A stretch of 35,356 bases of DNA, from NCBI GenBank assembly GCA_002471845.1, contig DKQT01000015.1:1-35356 (forward strand), read 5' to 3'. Below are positions 8,518-15,898 of this stretch, one piece after another. How positions within the stretch are numbered: position 1 is the first letter of the stretch; each line of letters begins with the position of its first letter. The DNA comes from Fidelibacterota bacterium UBA7301. GTDB lineage: Bacteria; Fidelibacterota; Marinisomatia; Marinisomatales; TCS55. A program made the translations under genes and the position numbers. The notes under the pieces are model-generated. The model did not search any database. It worked only from the letters and a program-made list of their open reading frames with translations, and was not told the DNA's origin.

Positions 8518-9438
8518 ATGAAAACCAAAATTTTCATTCTTTATGCAATCATGAGCATCTTTTGGGGAATGACCTGGTATTTCCTGAAAGTCAGTCTGTT
8601 AGAAATGCCGCTTTTATGGGGGATTGCACTGCGTTTTATGATTGCAGGACTGATTTTCTGGTGTATTTATTTTTTCCGAAAAGAACGGATGGAATTCACG
8701 CCGGAGATCAAAACAGTCTACTTCATGTTCACCTTATTAAATTTCACCATTTGCTACTTCCTGACATACTGGGCAATGCAATTCGTTTATTCCAACTTGG
8801 GATCCATTTTGTGGAGTCTGTTTCCTCTCTGTGTTGCCGTGATGGCTCATTTTTATTTACCAGATGACAGGCTGACTTTCAGAAATTCTTTCAGTTTGGC
8901 TGTGGGTTTAATCGGAACAATCCTTTTACTTTATGAAGGCGATTCCCTGGGCGAAAGGAATGTATTCCTGGGTATTTCAGCCATTATTGTATCTATAGTT
9001 CTAGCGGCGTGGCCGAATGTATATTTGAAAATGCATCATCCAAAAATTAATGCCTTCCATCTCAATGCGGTGGGGATGACCATTTCCGGCATTATCATGG
9101 CTGCAGCGTCATTTATCATGGAGCAGGGCCAATCCATGCCATTGGACAGCACCAACCTTTTCGCCCTGTTTTTTCTCACTGTCCCCGGCACCGTTTTGAC
9201 TTGGGGTATATATATCTGGCTCTTCAACCATTTGCGTGTCAGCCAAATCAGTTACGTGGCCTTCTTTCCCCCGGTGATTGCCATCATCATGGGATGGCTG
9301 TTGCTAGGTGAGGCGCTCCCACTTATCACAATCATAGGTGCAGTGCTGATTATCCTGGGAGGATTCCTTATCAATTATCGGGGTGCCTCCCAAACTGCCT
9401 TAAGCAATACCCAATTGGGGGCGGTACCTAAAGACTGA
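8518..9438 (+). CDS. EamA/DMT-superfamily permease
   Basis: This is a ten-helix drug/metabolite transporter with two EamA repeats, for export of amino acids or other metabolites; the substrate is unknown. The N-terminal repeat begins IFILYAIMSIFWGMTWYFLK, and the second repeat ends with GWLLLGEALP followed by IIGAVLIILGGFLINY, both hallmark segments. The ATG at 8518 places the first helix at the N-terminus as usual. A GTG at 8440 with AGGAG upstream is the alternative and would add 26 residues. No operon partner is obvious: the MGMT gene starts 26 bases downstream and may be co-transcribed. Confidence 0.88.
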   Translation: MKTKIFILYAIMSIFWGMTWYFLKVSLLEMPLLWGIALRFMIAGLIFWCIYFFRKERMEFTPEIKTVYFMFTLLNFTICYFLTYWAMQFVYSNLGSILWSLFPLCVAVMAHFYLPDDRLTFRNSFSLAVGLIGTILLLYEGDSLGERNVFLGISAIIVSIVLAAWPNVYLKMHHPKINAFHLNAVGMTISGIIMAAASFIMEQGQSMPLDSTNLFALFFLTVPGTVLTWGIYIWLFNHLRVSQISYVAFFPPVIAIIMGWLLLGEALPLITIIGAVLIILGGFLINYRGASQTALSNTQLGAVPKD

Positions 9439-9464
9439 ATTCTTTTTTTGACGTAAATTCAGCT

Positions 9465-9959
9465 ATGATTCAATACACTATTGCTGATTCTCCTATTGGA
9501 AAATTGCTCCTCGCCCGTTCCAATAAAGGCCTGACGCATATTCTGTTTGAATACGAAATCCCCAAATTTGAGTCCATTATAAAAAAGAAATTCCCGGATG
9601 AAAATATTGCCAAGAATGACAAAGCACTAGCCAACGCGGTGCAACAATTGAATCAATATTTTGCCGGCGAACGCCGGTCCTTCGATATTGAGCTGGATCT
9701 GGTGATGCCTCCTTTTCACTACCAAGCCCTTATGGCAGTGAAAAAAATTCCATACGGCAAAACACTGTCCTACAAAAATGTGGCTGAAGGGGCCGGAAAC
9801 CCAAAGGCGGTTCGTGCCGCCGGATCGGCTAACGCCAATAATCCTTTGCCCATCGTTATTCCGTGTCACCGCGTCCTGGCTACGGGAGGTGGACTGGGTG
9901 GATACGGCGGCGGCTTGGAAATGAAAAATTACCTTCTGAACCTGGAGGGCGCCCTGTAA
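9465..9959 (+). CDS. ogt: Methylated-DNA--protein-cysteine S-methyltransferase
   Basis: This suicide repair protein transfers the alkyl group from O6-alkylguanine (or O4-alkylthymine) to its own cysteine. At 164 residues it has the short Ogt/MGMT layout: a ribonuclease-H-like N-terminal domain, then the helix-turn-helix DNA-binding domain with PYGKTLSYKNVAE, and the active site PIVIPCHRVLATGGGLGGYGGG with acceptor Cys134. The Arg finger region (KAVRAAGSANANNP) is present. There is no Ada-type N-terminal domain, so this is a repair enzyme and not a regulator. The ogt symbol is by similarity of layout. Confidence 0.95.
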   Translation: MIQYTIADSPIGKLLLARSNKGLTHILFEYEIPKFESIIKKKFPDENIAKNDKALANAVQQLNQYFAGERRSFDIELDLVMPPFHYQALMAVKKIPYGKTLSYKNVAEGAGNPKAVRAAGSANANNPLPIVIPCHRVLATGGGLGGYGGGLEMKNYLLNLEGAL

Positions 9960-10010
9960 CTTTCTTTCTTAATTTTTTGAAGGCTTTTAACAAAACAAAT
10001 CTAAATCAAT

Positions 10011-10613
10011 ATGTGGCAATCAATTAAACGACGGATTTTCACAGGCCTCCTGGCGATTGTTCCAATCGCTGTAACCTTCTGGATTCTCAAATTTCTTTTT
10101 TCATTCACTGATGGCCTGGCAGCGCCTTTTTTAAAACGATTCGGGATCGAGATACCCGGCTTAGGTATTATCCTCACAGTGGTATTTATATTTGTTCTCG
10201 GCTTACTGGTAACCAATGTTTTGGGCCGCTCACTGTTCAATTTAGGTGAACGTATCCTGGCCAAACTGCCGATTGTAAATACGATTTATAATACCATCAA
10301 GCAGATAACCTCTGCCTTTTCCGGATCGACGGTGAAGTCGTTTCAACAGGTTATTTTTATTCAATATCCCCGTGAGGGGTTATGGACCATGTGTTTTGTA
10401 ACCAACCAATCCCAAAATGAAAAGGGTGAAGAATTTTATCATGTGTTTGTGCCCACAACACCGAACCCCACATCCGGTGTATTTATTGTTGTACCTCAAA
10501 AGGATGTTATCCATCCGGACATTACCGTTGAGGATGGATTGAAGGCCATTATCTCCGGCGGTATCCTAGATCCCGGGAAGTCCTTAAGCGGGCAGCTACC
10601 GGGTAAACCATGA
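10011..10613 (+). CDS. DUF502 family membrane protein
   Basis: The 200-residue product has the features of DUF502: an N-terminal RRIFTGLLAIVPIAVTFWIL helix, a second helix near 50-70 (GLGIILTVVFIFVLGLLVTN), the strongly conserved IPIVNTIYNTIKQ-like segment (here LPIVNTIYNTIKQITSAF), and a C-terminal soluble part with TPNPTSGVFIVVP. The family's function is not settled; plant and bacterial members have been linked to membrane processes. It lies eight bases before plsY, which suggests co-transcription with phospholipid synthesis. Confidence 0.88.
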   Translation: MWQSIKRRIFTGLLAIVPIAVTFWILKFLFSFTDGLAAPFLKRFGIEIPGLGIILTVVFIFVLGLLVTNVLGRSLFNLGERILAKLPIVNTIYNTIKQITSAFSGSTVKSFQQVIFIQYPREGLWTMCFVTNQSQNEKGEEFYHVFVPTTPNPTSGVFIVVPQKDVIHPDITVEDGLKAIISGGILDPGKSLSGQLPGKP

Positions 10614-10620
10614 TAAACCA

Positions 10621-11286
10621 ATGGCTGACGAATATTTACGATTAATCCTGCTCATTTTTGGTAGCTATATCGTTGGGTCTTTTCCCACCAGTATTATTGT
10701 GGGGCGGTTCGCCAAGGGAATTGATATTCGTGATCACGGCAGCGGTAATGCAGGGGGAACCAATGTATTTCGCGTCCTAGGGTGGAAACCGGCACTGGTT
10801 GTTATCACTTTTGATGTATTTAAAGGATGGCTCCCAGCGGCGGCGTTGGCCCCCGTTTTATTTAACAGCCAGCCCATTCCTGATTTAGGCGTACTTCAAA
10901 TCCTGTGTGGATTTGCGGCTGTACTGGGACATACTTATACCATTTTCGCCGGATTTCAAGGCGGTAAAGGTGTTGGCACTCTGGGGGGCGTGCTTCTCGC
11001 ACTTTTTCCCACGGCATTTCCTTTTTGCCTGGCTGTTGCTGTTTTAACAATTGTCCTTACGGGATATGTATCCCTGGCGTCCATTTTAGCATCCTCCGCC
11101 CTGCCCGTCTTTTTATTGGTATTGCCACCCTTCTTTGGGACGGAGCCGGCGGATTTATCCTTGATGGTGTTTAGCCTCTTGATTCCCTTTTTTATTATTT
11201 ATACCCACCGCAGCAATATTCAGCGACTGCGCAATGGCGAAGAAAACCGCTTTGAAAAAGCAATGATCTTCCGCAAAAAAGATTAA
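10621..11286 (+). CDS. plsY: Acyl-phosphate:glycerol-3-phosphate acyltransferase
   Basis: PlsY is an inner-membrane enzyme that acylates glycerol-3-phosphate from acyl-phosphate, the first step of phospholipid synthesis in most bacteria. The three family motifs are visible in its 221 residues: SYIVGSFPTSIIVGR near the N-terminus, GSGNAGGTNVFRVLG with the neighbouring FDVFKGWLP, and FQGGKGVGTLGG near 115-126. Hydrophobicity fits seven membrane passes. It follows DUF502 by eight bases and ends convergently, ten bases from the Omp85-like gene on the other strand. Confidence 0.95.
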   Translation: MADEYLRLILLIFGSYIVGSFPTSIIVGRFAKGIDIRDHGSGNAGGTNVFRVLGWKPALVVITFDVFKGWLPAAALAPVLFNSQPIPDLGVLQILCGFAAVLGHTYTIFAGFQGGKGVGTLGGVLLALFPTAFPFCLAVAVLTIVLTGYVSLASILASSALPVFLLVLPPFFGTEPADLSLMVFSLLIPFFIIYTHRSNIQRLRNGEENRFEKAMIFRKKD

Positions 11287-11296
11287 TTAATATAGA

Positions 11297-12580
11297 TTAG
11301 ATCTGGTGCTGGGAGGCAATGTGAAATTCGCTGTCCATCTGTTTTCCATCATAAAACCCCCAGCCGTAATCCAGGCGTAATATTTCTAAAAAGGGCATTT
11401 GAAATTGAAATGTGAAACCTATACCTGAAATGGGTTTTCTGTTCAACAGATCTTTGAAATCCATTTGGGTGGTTACGCCCACATCAACGAATGCGCCCAC
11501 CGTTACGCCGAATTCATACAAGTTTCCCAGGGGAAAACGGGGTACGACCACTTTTCGTAATTCCACGGCTGTTTTCATGTTATGGAATCCAAATCGGTAA
11601 GCCTGCTGGGGATCATTATAATTTACATGACGGGGGTAGCGCCATCCACGAACAGATCCCGTCTCACCCATGGTGGCCAGAAAATGTTGGTCTCTGATCC
11701 CAAAATTCATATGTGTTTTGAACCCAAAAGCCAAAATCCAGGGCTTGGAGTTATCTTGTTTACTTAAGCTTTTGTAAAAACTGAAGGATTGAAACCAGAT
11801 AAAATTATTCCCGACTTCATCCTTAAGATCTACCCGCCCTAAAAAGGCCTGTTTGAACAGGACTCCCTTGGTGGGCATGGCATAAATATCCCGCGTGTCA
11901 TACTGAAAGGATCCCATTGGCGAAAAATACTGATAATTAATTGTAGTTGTATCTCCAACAAAATTCATTTCTTCAATTTCAAAACCAAGGGCCATTTTTC
12001 TCTGGTATCCAAAAAAGCGCCCAGCATTCAATTCCATGGAATACAACTTTACATCATAGGGTAGAAAGGGATGGTGAAACATGGCCTTGCCCACACTCGC
12101 TTTGAGGGAAACATGATCCCCTGTGATCCAGGGATTAAAATAATGAATCCCAAAGGTATTACGCCCCCCCAACATTAATCCTAACCCCAATTGTTCATCC
12201 CGGCCGCGAAAGTTCCTGAATATGCCACCGCCACCAAAGGACCAGCCAGTCGCTTCATCATAGCTGGGGGAAGGGCCGCCAAAGAAACGTCCGCCAAAGA
12301 ATTTATCATTTTCTAAAACCCCGTATTCGAGGCGGACATTTTTCTTATCTAATGGGATAGCGCGCCAATTAACATCTGCAAAAATACCTAAGTTGATAAG
12401 CCGATTTTTGTCCTCAATAGCCATTGTGCTATCCAGAGGTGCATTGATCGGGTGCTGGATTTCACGAACAATGATATAATCCTTGGTGAGTGTATTGCCC
12501 TTATGGGTTATCTCAGAAACAATCAGTTCCTGGCAAAACCCTAAAATGGGAATCAGAAAAAGGAATCCCCGCAATTTCAT
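11297..12580 (-). CDS. Omp85-family outer-membrane protein (one POTRA-like domain plus barrel)
   Basis: The 427-residue product has a signal peptide (about 1-17), one POTRA-like domain (about 18-95: IVSEITHKGNTLTKDYIIVREI, then LINLGIFADVNWR), and a C-terminal surface-antigen barrel from about 105. The barrel includes the Omp85 lid-loop type motif GSVRGWRYPR and ends in the sequence MPFLEILRLDYGWGF. It is much shorter than BamA or TamA, which carry three to five POTRA domains, so it is probably an accessory Omp85 (TamL/PlpD-barrel-like) and not the essential BamA. It is the last gene of a five-gene run with heme proteins, 12 bases after the lipoprotein gene. Its client or lipid-related role is unknown. 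Confidence 0.85.
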   Translation of the reverse strand: MKLRGFLFLIPILGFCQELIVSEITHKGNTLTKDYIIVREIQHPINAPLDSTMAIEDKNRLINLGIFADVNWRAIPLDKKNVRLEYGVLENDKFFGGRFFGGPSPSYDEATGWSFGGGGIFRNFRGRDEQLGLGLMLGGRNTFGIHYFNPWITGDHVSLKASVGKAMFHHPFLPYDVKLYSMELNAGRFFGYQRKMALGFEIEEMNFVGDTTTINYQYFSPMGSFQYDTRDIYAMPTKGVLFKQAFLGRVDLKDEVGNNFIWFQSFSFYKSLSKQDNSKPWILAFGFKTHMNFGIRDQHFLATMGETGSVRGWRYPRHVNYNDPQQAYRFGFHNMKTAVELRKVVVPRFPLGNLYEFGVTVGAFVDVGVTTQMDFKDLLNRKPISGIGFTFQFQMPFLEILRLDYGWGFYDGKQMDSEFHIASQHQI

Positions 12581-12592
12581 GAAGTAACTGGT

Positions 12593-13369
12593 TTAAAAAT
12601 CGATACTTCTCAGAAGAAGTTTCTTTTGGTACTCGATTCCTTCTTCCGAATATATATCATTAATAGCCATCCTAAGTTTTTGATCAACAGCAAAACTGTT
12701 CATTTGAATTTGGACATGACTTTCATCCAATTCCCTAACTTTTAAAACAGTTTGGCCATTTTTGTAATGATGAAAACCATCTGTGAATTCCTGTGGCGTG
12801 CCATACTCCATGAGGAATTTATATTTAATCACATCCGCAGCAGTGAGCTGGGGGAAACCGGTGGGTTTCAGTTCTATTGTCCGCACGACACCGTTCATAA
12901 TATAATGTGATGGTTCGTGATTCGTGGAACTGTATACATGATCCACATTGATAAAATGAAGCTCCACGGTTTCGATGGTCAAACGGGTAATGATTTGAAA
13001 TAAAACTTTGGACCGTTTAAGGGGCAGTTTATACCCTATGGGCAAATCAATGATTTCTTCCCAATATTCCACTGTTTGTGCAGAATCCAGTACATTGGAC
13101 ATCACATTGGGAAGGCTCATCCCCCACTTGGCCACGGGGTGCCGGTCAACCGTCCATCCCTCCGGGAGTGTTTTTAGCTGGAATGTTGGCCGGGATTTCC
13201 GAACAGGTTCCGGCTTTGGTACTTCCGCTTCTTCCTCCTCAACCATTTCCGCTGTCGGCGGTTCTTCAGGAATATTCAGCAATTCAGGTTCGGGGGTATT
13301 GCGCAATACACAGCTGGCGAATCCAAGGGACAGAAACACCAGAAATAGGATTTTGGGTGGTTTAATCAT
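12593..13369 (-). CDS. Lipoprotein of unknown function
   Basis: A signal peptide ending in a lipobox (SLGFASC, Cys20) makes this 258-residue product a probable lipoprotein. It continues with a Pro/Glu-rich linker (about 25-60), likely extended, before a compact alpha/beta domain with repeated amphipathic strands. I recognise no family. It is five bases downstream of the diheme cytochrome gene and 12 bases upstream of the Omp85-type gene, so it is embedded in the envelope operon and may act with that barrel or with the cytochromes. Its predicted location, outer-membrane inner leaflet, assumes the absence of an inner-membrane retention signal after the Cys (VLRN follows). Confidence 0.8.
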   Translation of the reverse strand: MIKPPKILFLVFLSLGFASCVLRNTPEPELLNIPEEPPTAEMVEEEEAEVPKPEPVRKSRPTFQLKTLPEGWTVDRHPVAKWGMSLPNVMSNVLDSAQTVEYWEEIIDLPIGYKLPLKRSKVLFQIITRLTIETVELHFINVDHVYSSTNHEPSHYIMNGVVRTIELKPTGFPQLTAADVIKYKFLMEYGTPQEFTDGFHHYKNGQTVLKVRELDESHVQIQMNSFAVDQKLRMAINDIYSEEGIEYQKKLLLRSIDF

Positions 13370-13374
13370 TTTTA

Positions 13375-13716
13375 TTATTTTTTCTTAGGCGGGTGTTCCG
13401 GATGATTATTTCCCCGGTGGCACACCCAACAGGATATTTCATGAAAATTAAGGTCATTCATAGTTTTATTGGCTTGCTGCACCATAGCTATCATTTGACG
13501 GGCCACTTTTTTATGGTCCTTTTCATCACTGGAATAATCCAGAGTATTATGACAGAAATTACACTTAACACCCAATTCAGGTGCTACCACAGATTTCATG
13601 AATTTAACCAGTTCACGTTTTGATTTGTAGGGCAGGACTTTCACATTCTTCAATTCGGATTTTTGCGCAAATAAAAATCCGCACATAATTCCTACAATGA
13701 TGATGATATTTTTCAT
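13375..13716 (-). CDS. Diheme c-type cytochrome, photosynthetic reaction-centre cytochrome-subunit type
   Basis: From the ATG at 13714-13716 (Shine-Dalgarno AGAGGA) the product has 113 residues. A signal peptide (about 1-17) precedes two CxxCH heme-c sites, CNFCH (Cys52, Cys55, His56) and CWVCH (Cys96, Cys99, His100). The surrounding pattern FMKSVVAPELGVKCNFCH, then KKVARQMIAM, then CWVCHRGNNHPEHPP, matches the domain of the photosynthetic reaction-centre cytochrome subunit, which is widespread as a short free-standing protein in non-phototrophs. Met in the RQMIAM helix is a plausible axial ligand. A longer reading from 13839 would overlap the upstream barrel gene and place the signal peptide internally, so I reject it. 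Likely periplasmic electron carrier. Confidence 0.9.
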   Translation of the reverse strand: MKNIIIIVGIMCGFLFAQKSELKNVKVLPYKSKRELVKFMKSVVAPELGVKCNFCHNTLDYSSDEKDHKKVARQMIAMVQQANKTMNDLNFHEISCWVCHRGNNHPEHPPKKK

Positions 13717-13726
13717 GTGTGTCCTC

Positions 13727-14800
13727 TTAAAACCACAAATGTAATTGGGATAAAAATTCCATTCCTTTGGAAGGCTTACTTCCTGATAATTGGGAAGATC
13801 GGATTTGAAATTTAATATCCACAAAGGGTAAAGGTACATAATTCAACCCAAAAGTGGTACGACGAATTGCATCTTCTGTATATTTCATACTTTCGTCAAA
13901 AAAGTCTATTCGTCCCGATAAGTTCCATCCCCGTTTCACTTTCCAAGTCAATTCACTATAGCTAGCTATGGATCGGCTTTCCACCAGGTTTTCCGCCAGG
14001 GTCACTTCTCCCATCCAGGACAGGCGCCCCCGATTGAGACCCCCGAACAGGCTAAACATTTGCAAATCGCCCTCAAATAAAATGGACCCCCCTATCATTG
14101 ATTGGGTGGCTTGAATGGAACGATAATGTTCGAGGCGGCCCACGATGGTATTCCCTTCACCGGATATATACCCGTTTGAGCGGCTGAAGGATACATATGT
14201 ATCGCCAAAAATGATACCCAATTCTATCAAACCTACATTTGTTAAGGTGGGTAAAAAAGGCATTCCCTCACGGTGATCCCCATGAACTAACCGAATATTG
14301 CCACCCCGGGTAAAAACTGTATGATCATCCGAATTCAGTCCAAAGGATGGCTTTGCCAATCCAGCCTTCACATATACATTTTTTTGATTGTACCGCAGCT
14401 GAAGCCCCAAATACGATTGTAACGCGGCCAGTTCAGCCAGGACAGTCAGTTTTTTCACTTCCGCCTTAACCTGGAGTTTGGCCTGCATCGGAAAGACCGC
14501 GAGACCGCTGGGTACATCTCCCTTATTTTTTGATACACTCTGGATCCTTACATCGCCGCCGATTTGAATATAATTGATGATAATCCCTGAATAGGATGAA
14601 AATTTTTCCGGCGATCTTACAGCCAAATCATCTATTCCATAGGCAATGCCGTAATCATTTCGCAGGCCTCCCCCGGCGGGATTCACATGGCACAGGATAC
14701 ATGAAGATCCGCTCTCCAGGGCGTAGCGGGGCACGGCCCAAAGAAATGTAGAAAAAAGAATAATAACAGAGAGGGCGTGTTTAAATGAATGAGAAATCAA
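13727..14800 (-). CDS. Outer-membrane beta-barrel with an N-terminal heme-c site
   Basis: The product has 357 residues and starts at a TTG (14798-14800) that overlaps the upstream stop as TTGA. After a signal peptide (about 1-22) comes a single heme-c motif in SGSSCILCHVNPAGGGLRNDYG (Cys34, Cys37, His38). The remaining roughly 300 residues alternate hydrophobic and polar residues in strands with aromatic girdles and end in QLHLWF, a C-terminal aromatic typical of outer-membrane barrels. The combination looks like a porin with its own heme at the periplasmic mouth. Families with a SCxxCHxxPxGGG N-terminus plus barrel occur in other phyla, with roles I cannot name securely. It lies ten bases upstream of the diheme cytochrome gene. 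Confidence 0.85.
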   Translation of the reverse strand: MISHSFKHALSVIILFSTFLWAVPRYALESGSSCILCHVNPAGGGLRNDYGIAYGIDDLAVRSPEKFSSYSGIIINYIQIGGDVRIQSVSKNKGDVPSGLAVFPMQAKLQVKAEVKKLTVLAELAALQSYLGLQLRYNQKNVYVKAGLAKPSFGLNSDDHTVFTRGGNIRLVHGDHREGMPFLPTLTNVGLIELGIIFGDTYVSFSRSNGYISGEGNTIVGRLEHYRSIQATQSMIGGSILFEGDLQMFSLFGGLNRGRLSWMGEVTLAENLVESRSIASYSELTWKVKRGWNLSGRIDFFDESMKYTEDAIRRTTFGLNYVPLPFVDIKFQIRSSQLSGSKPSKGMEFLSQLHLWF

Positions 14801-15171
14801 TTATTCTCGGCACCTTGGTCAATCCATTTTTTGACCAATTCGATTTTGGTTGTGCTCCATTCGCCGGCCGGTTTGGGCGGCATCCGATCCCCGGAGGCTG
14901 TTCCTTCAAGTTTCTTGACCAATAAACTCCCGGCCCCATCCTTTGGAATCACAACCGCCCCACTCTTTCCACCCTTCATCAGATTAGTATAGTTTCTCAG
15001 GGAGAGCTGGCCCTGGTTTGGGTGGCAATTAACACAGATTGAATTAAACATGGGCTGAATGTCTTTTGCATAGCTCACATCACCCGTTATCACTTGATCT
15101 TCCTTTGGATTGATCCCGAAATCACTGCAACCAGCCAGAATCAATAAAAGAAGGATGGTTATTTTTTTCAC
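14797..15171 (-). CDS. Monoheme cytochrome c lipoprotein (planctomycete-cytochrome type)
   Basis: A short signal with lipobox LILAGC makes this a lipoprotein. A small cytochrome domain follows: SYAKDIQPMFNSICVNCHPN with the CVNCH heme site, LRNYTNLMKGG, VIPKDGAGSLLVKKL, the RMPPK segment with a likely axial Met, and a final IELVKKWIDQGAENN helix. This is the usual pattern of PSCyt1-like domains. I choose the GTG at 15169-15171 because the ATG at 15184-15186 lies at the foot of the preceding terminator; that start would add five residues. The stop overlaps the TTG of the barrel gene, so the two are translationally coupled. It is the first gene of the envelope operon. Confidence 0.87.
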   Translation of the reverse strand: MKKITILLLLILAGCSDFGINPKEDQVITGDVSYAKDIQPMFNSICVNCHPNQGQLSLRNYTNLMKGGKSGAVVIPKDGAGSLLVKKLEGTASGDRMPPKPAGEWSTTKIELVKKWIDQGAENN

Positions 15172-15185
15172 TTCGTCTAAAAACA

Positions 15186-15218
15186 AAAAAGCCCCCGCAA
15201 AATGCGGAGGCTCTTTCG
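15186..15218 (-). terminator. Intrinsic terminator after the tandem-repeat protein gene
   Basis: On the reverse strand, AGCCTCCGC and GCGGGGGCT form a nine-pair stem (one G-T pair) around ATTTT, followed by a T-run. It lies between the 75-residue repeat protein and the cytochrome lipoprotein, so most transcripts of the former should end here and the cytochrome operon receives at best read-through. Confidence 0.88.
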
Positions 15219-15234
15219 TCGAGGATTAAATGGT

Positions 15235-15462
15235 TTATTTACGTCCTCTTGCCATTGGGGCACGAGAGACGTTACCATTTTTATCAATGAAGTACAGATA
15301 ACCTGCTTCACGCTGGACACCAGCATTAGCGACTTTTTCTGCATTGCCGCCGCCTTTTCCGGCGCGAGCCATCTTTGAACGCCATACATTACCATCTTTC
15401 CCGAGGTAATATAGGTAACCGGATTCTTTTGAAACTCCAGTTGATCTTACAACTTCAGCCAT
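15235..15462 (-). CDS. Small basic protein made of two tandem repeats
   Basis: The 75-residue product consists of two copies of a roughly 30-residue unit: GVSKESGYLYYLGKDGNVW then RSKMARAGKGG, and GVQREAGYLYFIDKNGNVS then RAPMARGRK. Each unit looks like a beta hairpin (GYLYYL turn-KDGNVW) with a basic Met-Ala-Arg-Gly/Ala tail. There is no signal peptide or membrane segment. A near-perfect Shine-Dalgarno (AAAGGAGGT, nine bases from the ATG), a strong terminator and an elaborate leader suggest an abundant product under regulation. I believe similar two-repeat proteins occur in other bacteria as uncharacterised proteins, and I know no function. The basic tails would be compatible with nucleic-acid or ribosome binding (inference). 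Confidence 0.82.
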   Translation of the reverse strand: MAEVVRSTGVSKESGYLYYLGKDGNVWRSKMARAGKGGGNAEKVANAGVQREAGYLYFIDKNGNVSRAPMARGRK

Positions 15463-15505
15463 AGTAATGACCTCCTTTAGTATGTTGTTTTTTTACTAAA
15501 TGTCA

Positions 15506-15563
15506 CTTCTCGACGGTAAGTGTACACTTTCTCGAGGATATAAAGCAAGAATTTTCTCGAGGA
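15506..15563. promoter_or_regulatory. Leader/promoter with three TTCTCGA boxes and a 12-base palindrome
   Basis: Upstream of the repeat-protein gene are three copies of TTCTCGA (from 15507, 15529 and 15554), the last two within an identical 11-base TTTCTCGAGGA. Between the first two boxes lies the perfect palindrome AAGTGTACACTT (15518-15529). The 22- and 25-base spacing is near two helical turns or slightly more, as expected for cooperative binding on one face. The region lies between the tRNA gene and the repeat-protein gene. A regulator is not identifiable here. Confidence 0.6.
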
Positions 15564-15651
15564 GGCACCGAGGAGGAAAAATGGCCCATTTTTGCCTTAT
15601 CCTGTCCCCTTCGAAGCCCTTAACTTCACGGCGCTATTTTTGGCAATATCC

Positions 15652-15725
<74 letters not shown>

Positions 15726-15730
15726 CATAG

Positions 15731-15756
15731 AAAAAGCCCTTTTTCAAGGGCTTTTT
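15731..15756 (+). terminator. Intrinsic terminator after tRNA-Arg
   Basis: AAAAAGCCCT and AGGGCTTTTT pair into a stem with a short T-rich loop and end in a T-run, six bases after the tRNA. The A-run on the left also gives it bidirectional shape. Confidence 0.9.
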
Positions 15757-15789
15757 GATTGGGTGAATGACTGATCGTTTAACCCAATC
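15757..15789. repeat. GATTGGGT / ACCCAATC dyad
   Basis: GATTGGGT (15757-15764) and ACCCAATC (15782-15789) are exact reverse complements 17 bases apart, followed by further ATTCAAACAATC sequence. Composition resembles the inverted repeat after tdh, so both may belong to one dispersed family. It lies in the 142-base gap before the large propeller gene, which should also hold that gene's promoter. Confidence 0.5.
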
Positions 15790-15898
15790 ATTCAAACAAT
15801 CAATCCTATCTTCAATGGTTTCCTCCTCATATTGAGTCCCCCAAGATTGGGAGCATCTTTGTAAATTTCCGCCCCTTTCTTTTCACTATGAGGTTCAA

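Noticed and set aside
13717..13839. Longer N-terminus for the diheme cytochrome
   Set aside because: It would run 113 bases into the barrel gene and bury the signal peptide. The internal ATG has a Shine-Dalgarno and the signal directly after it.
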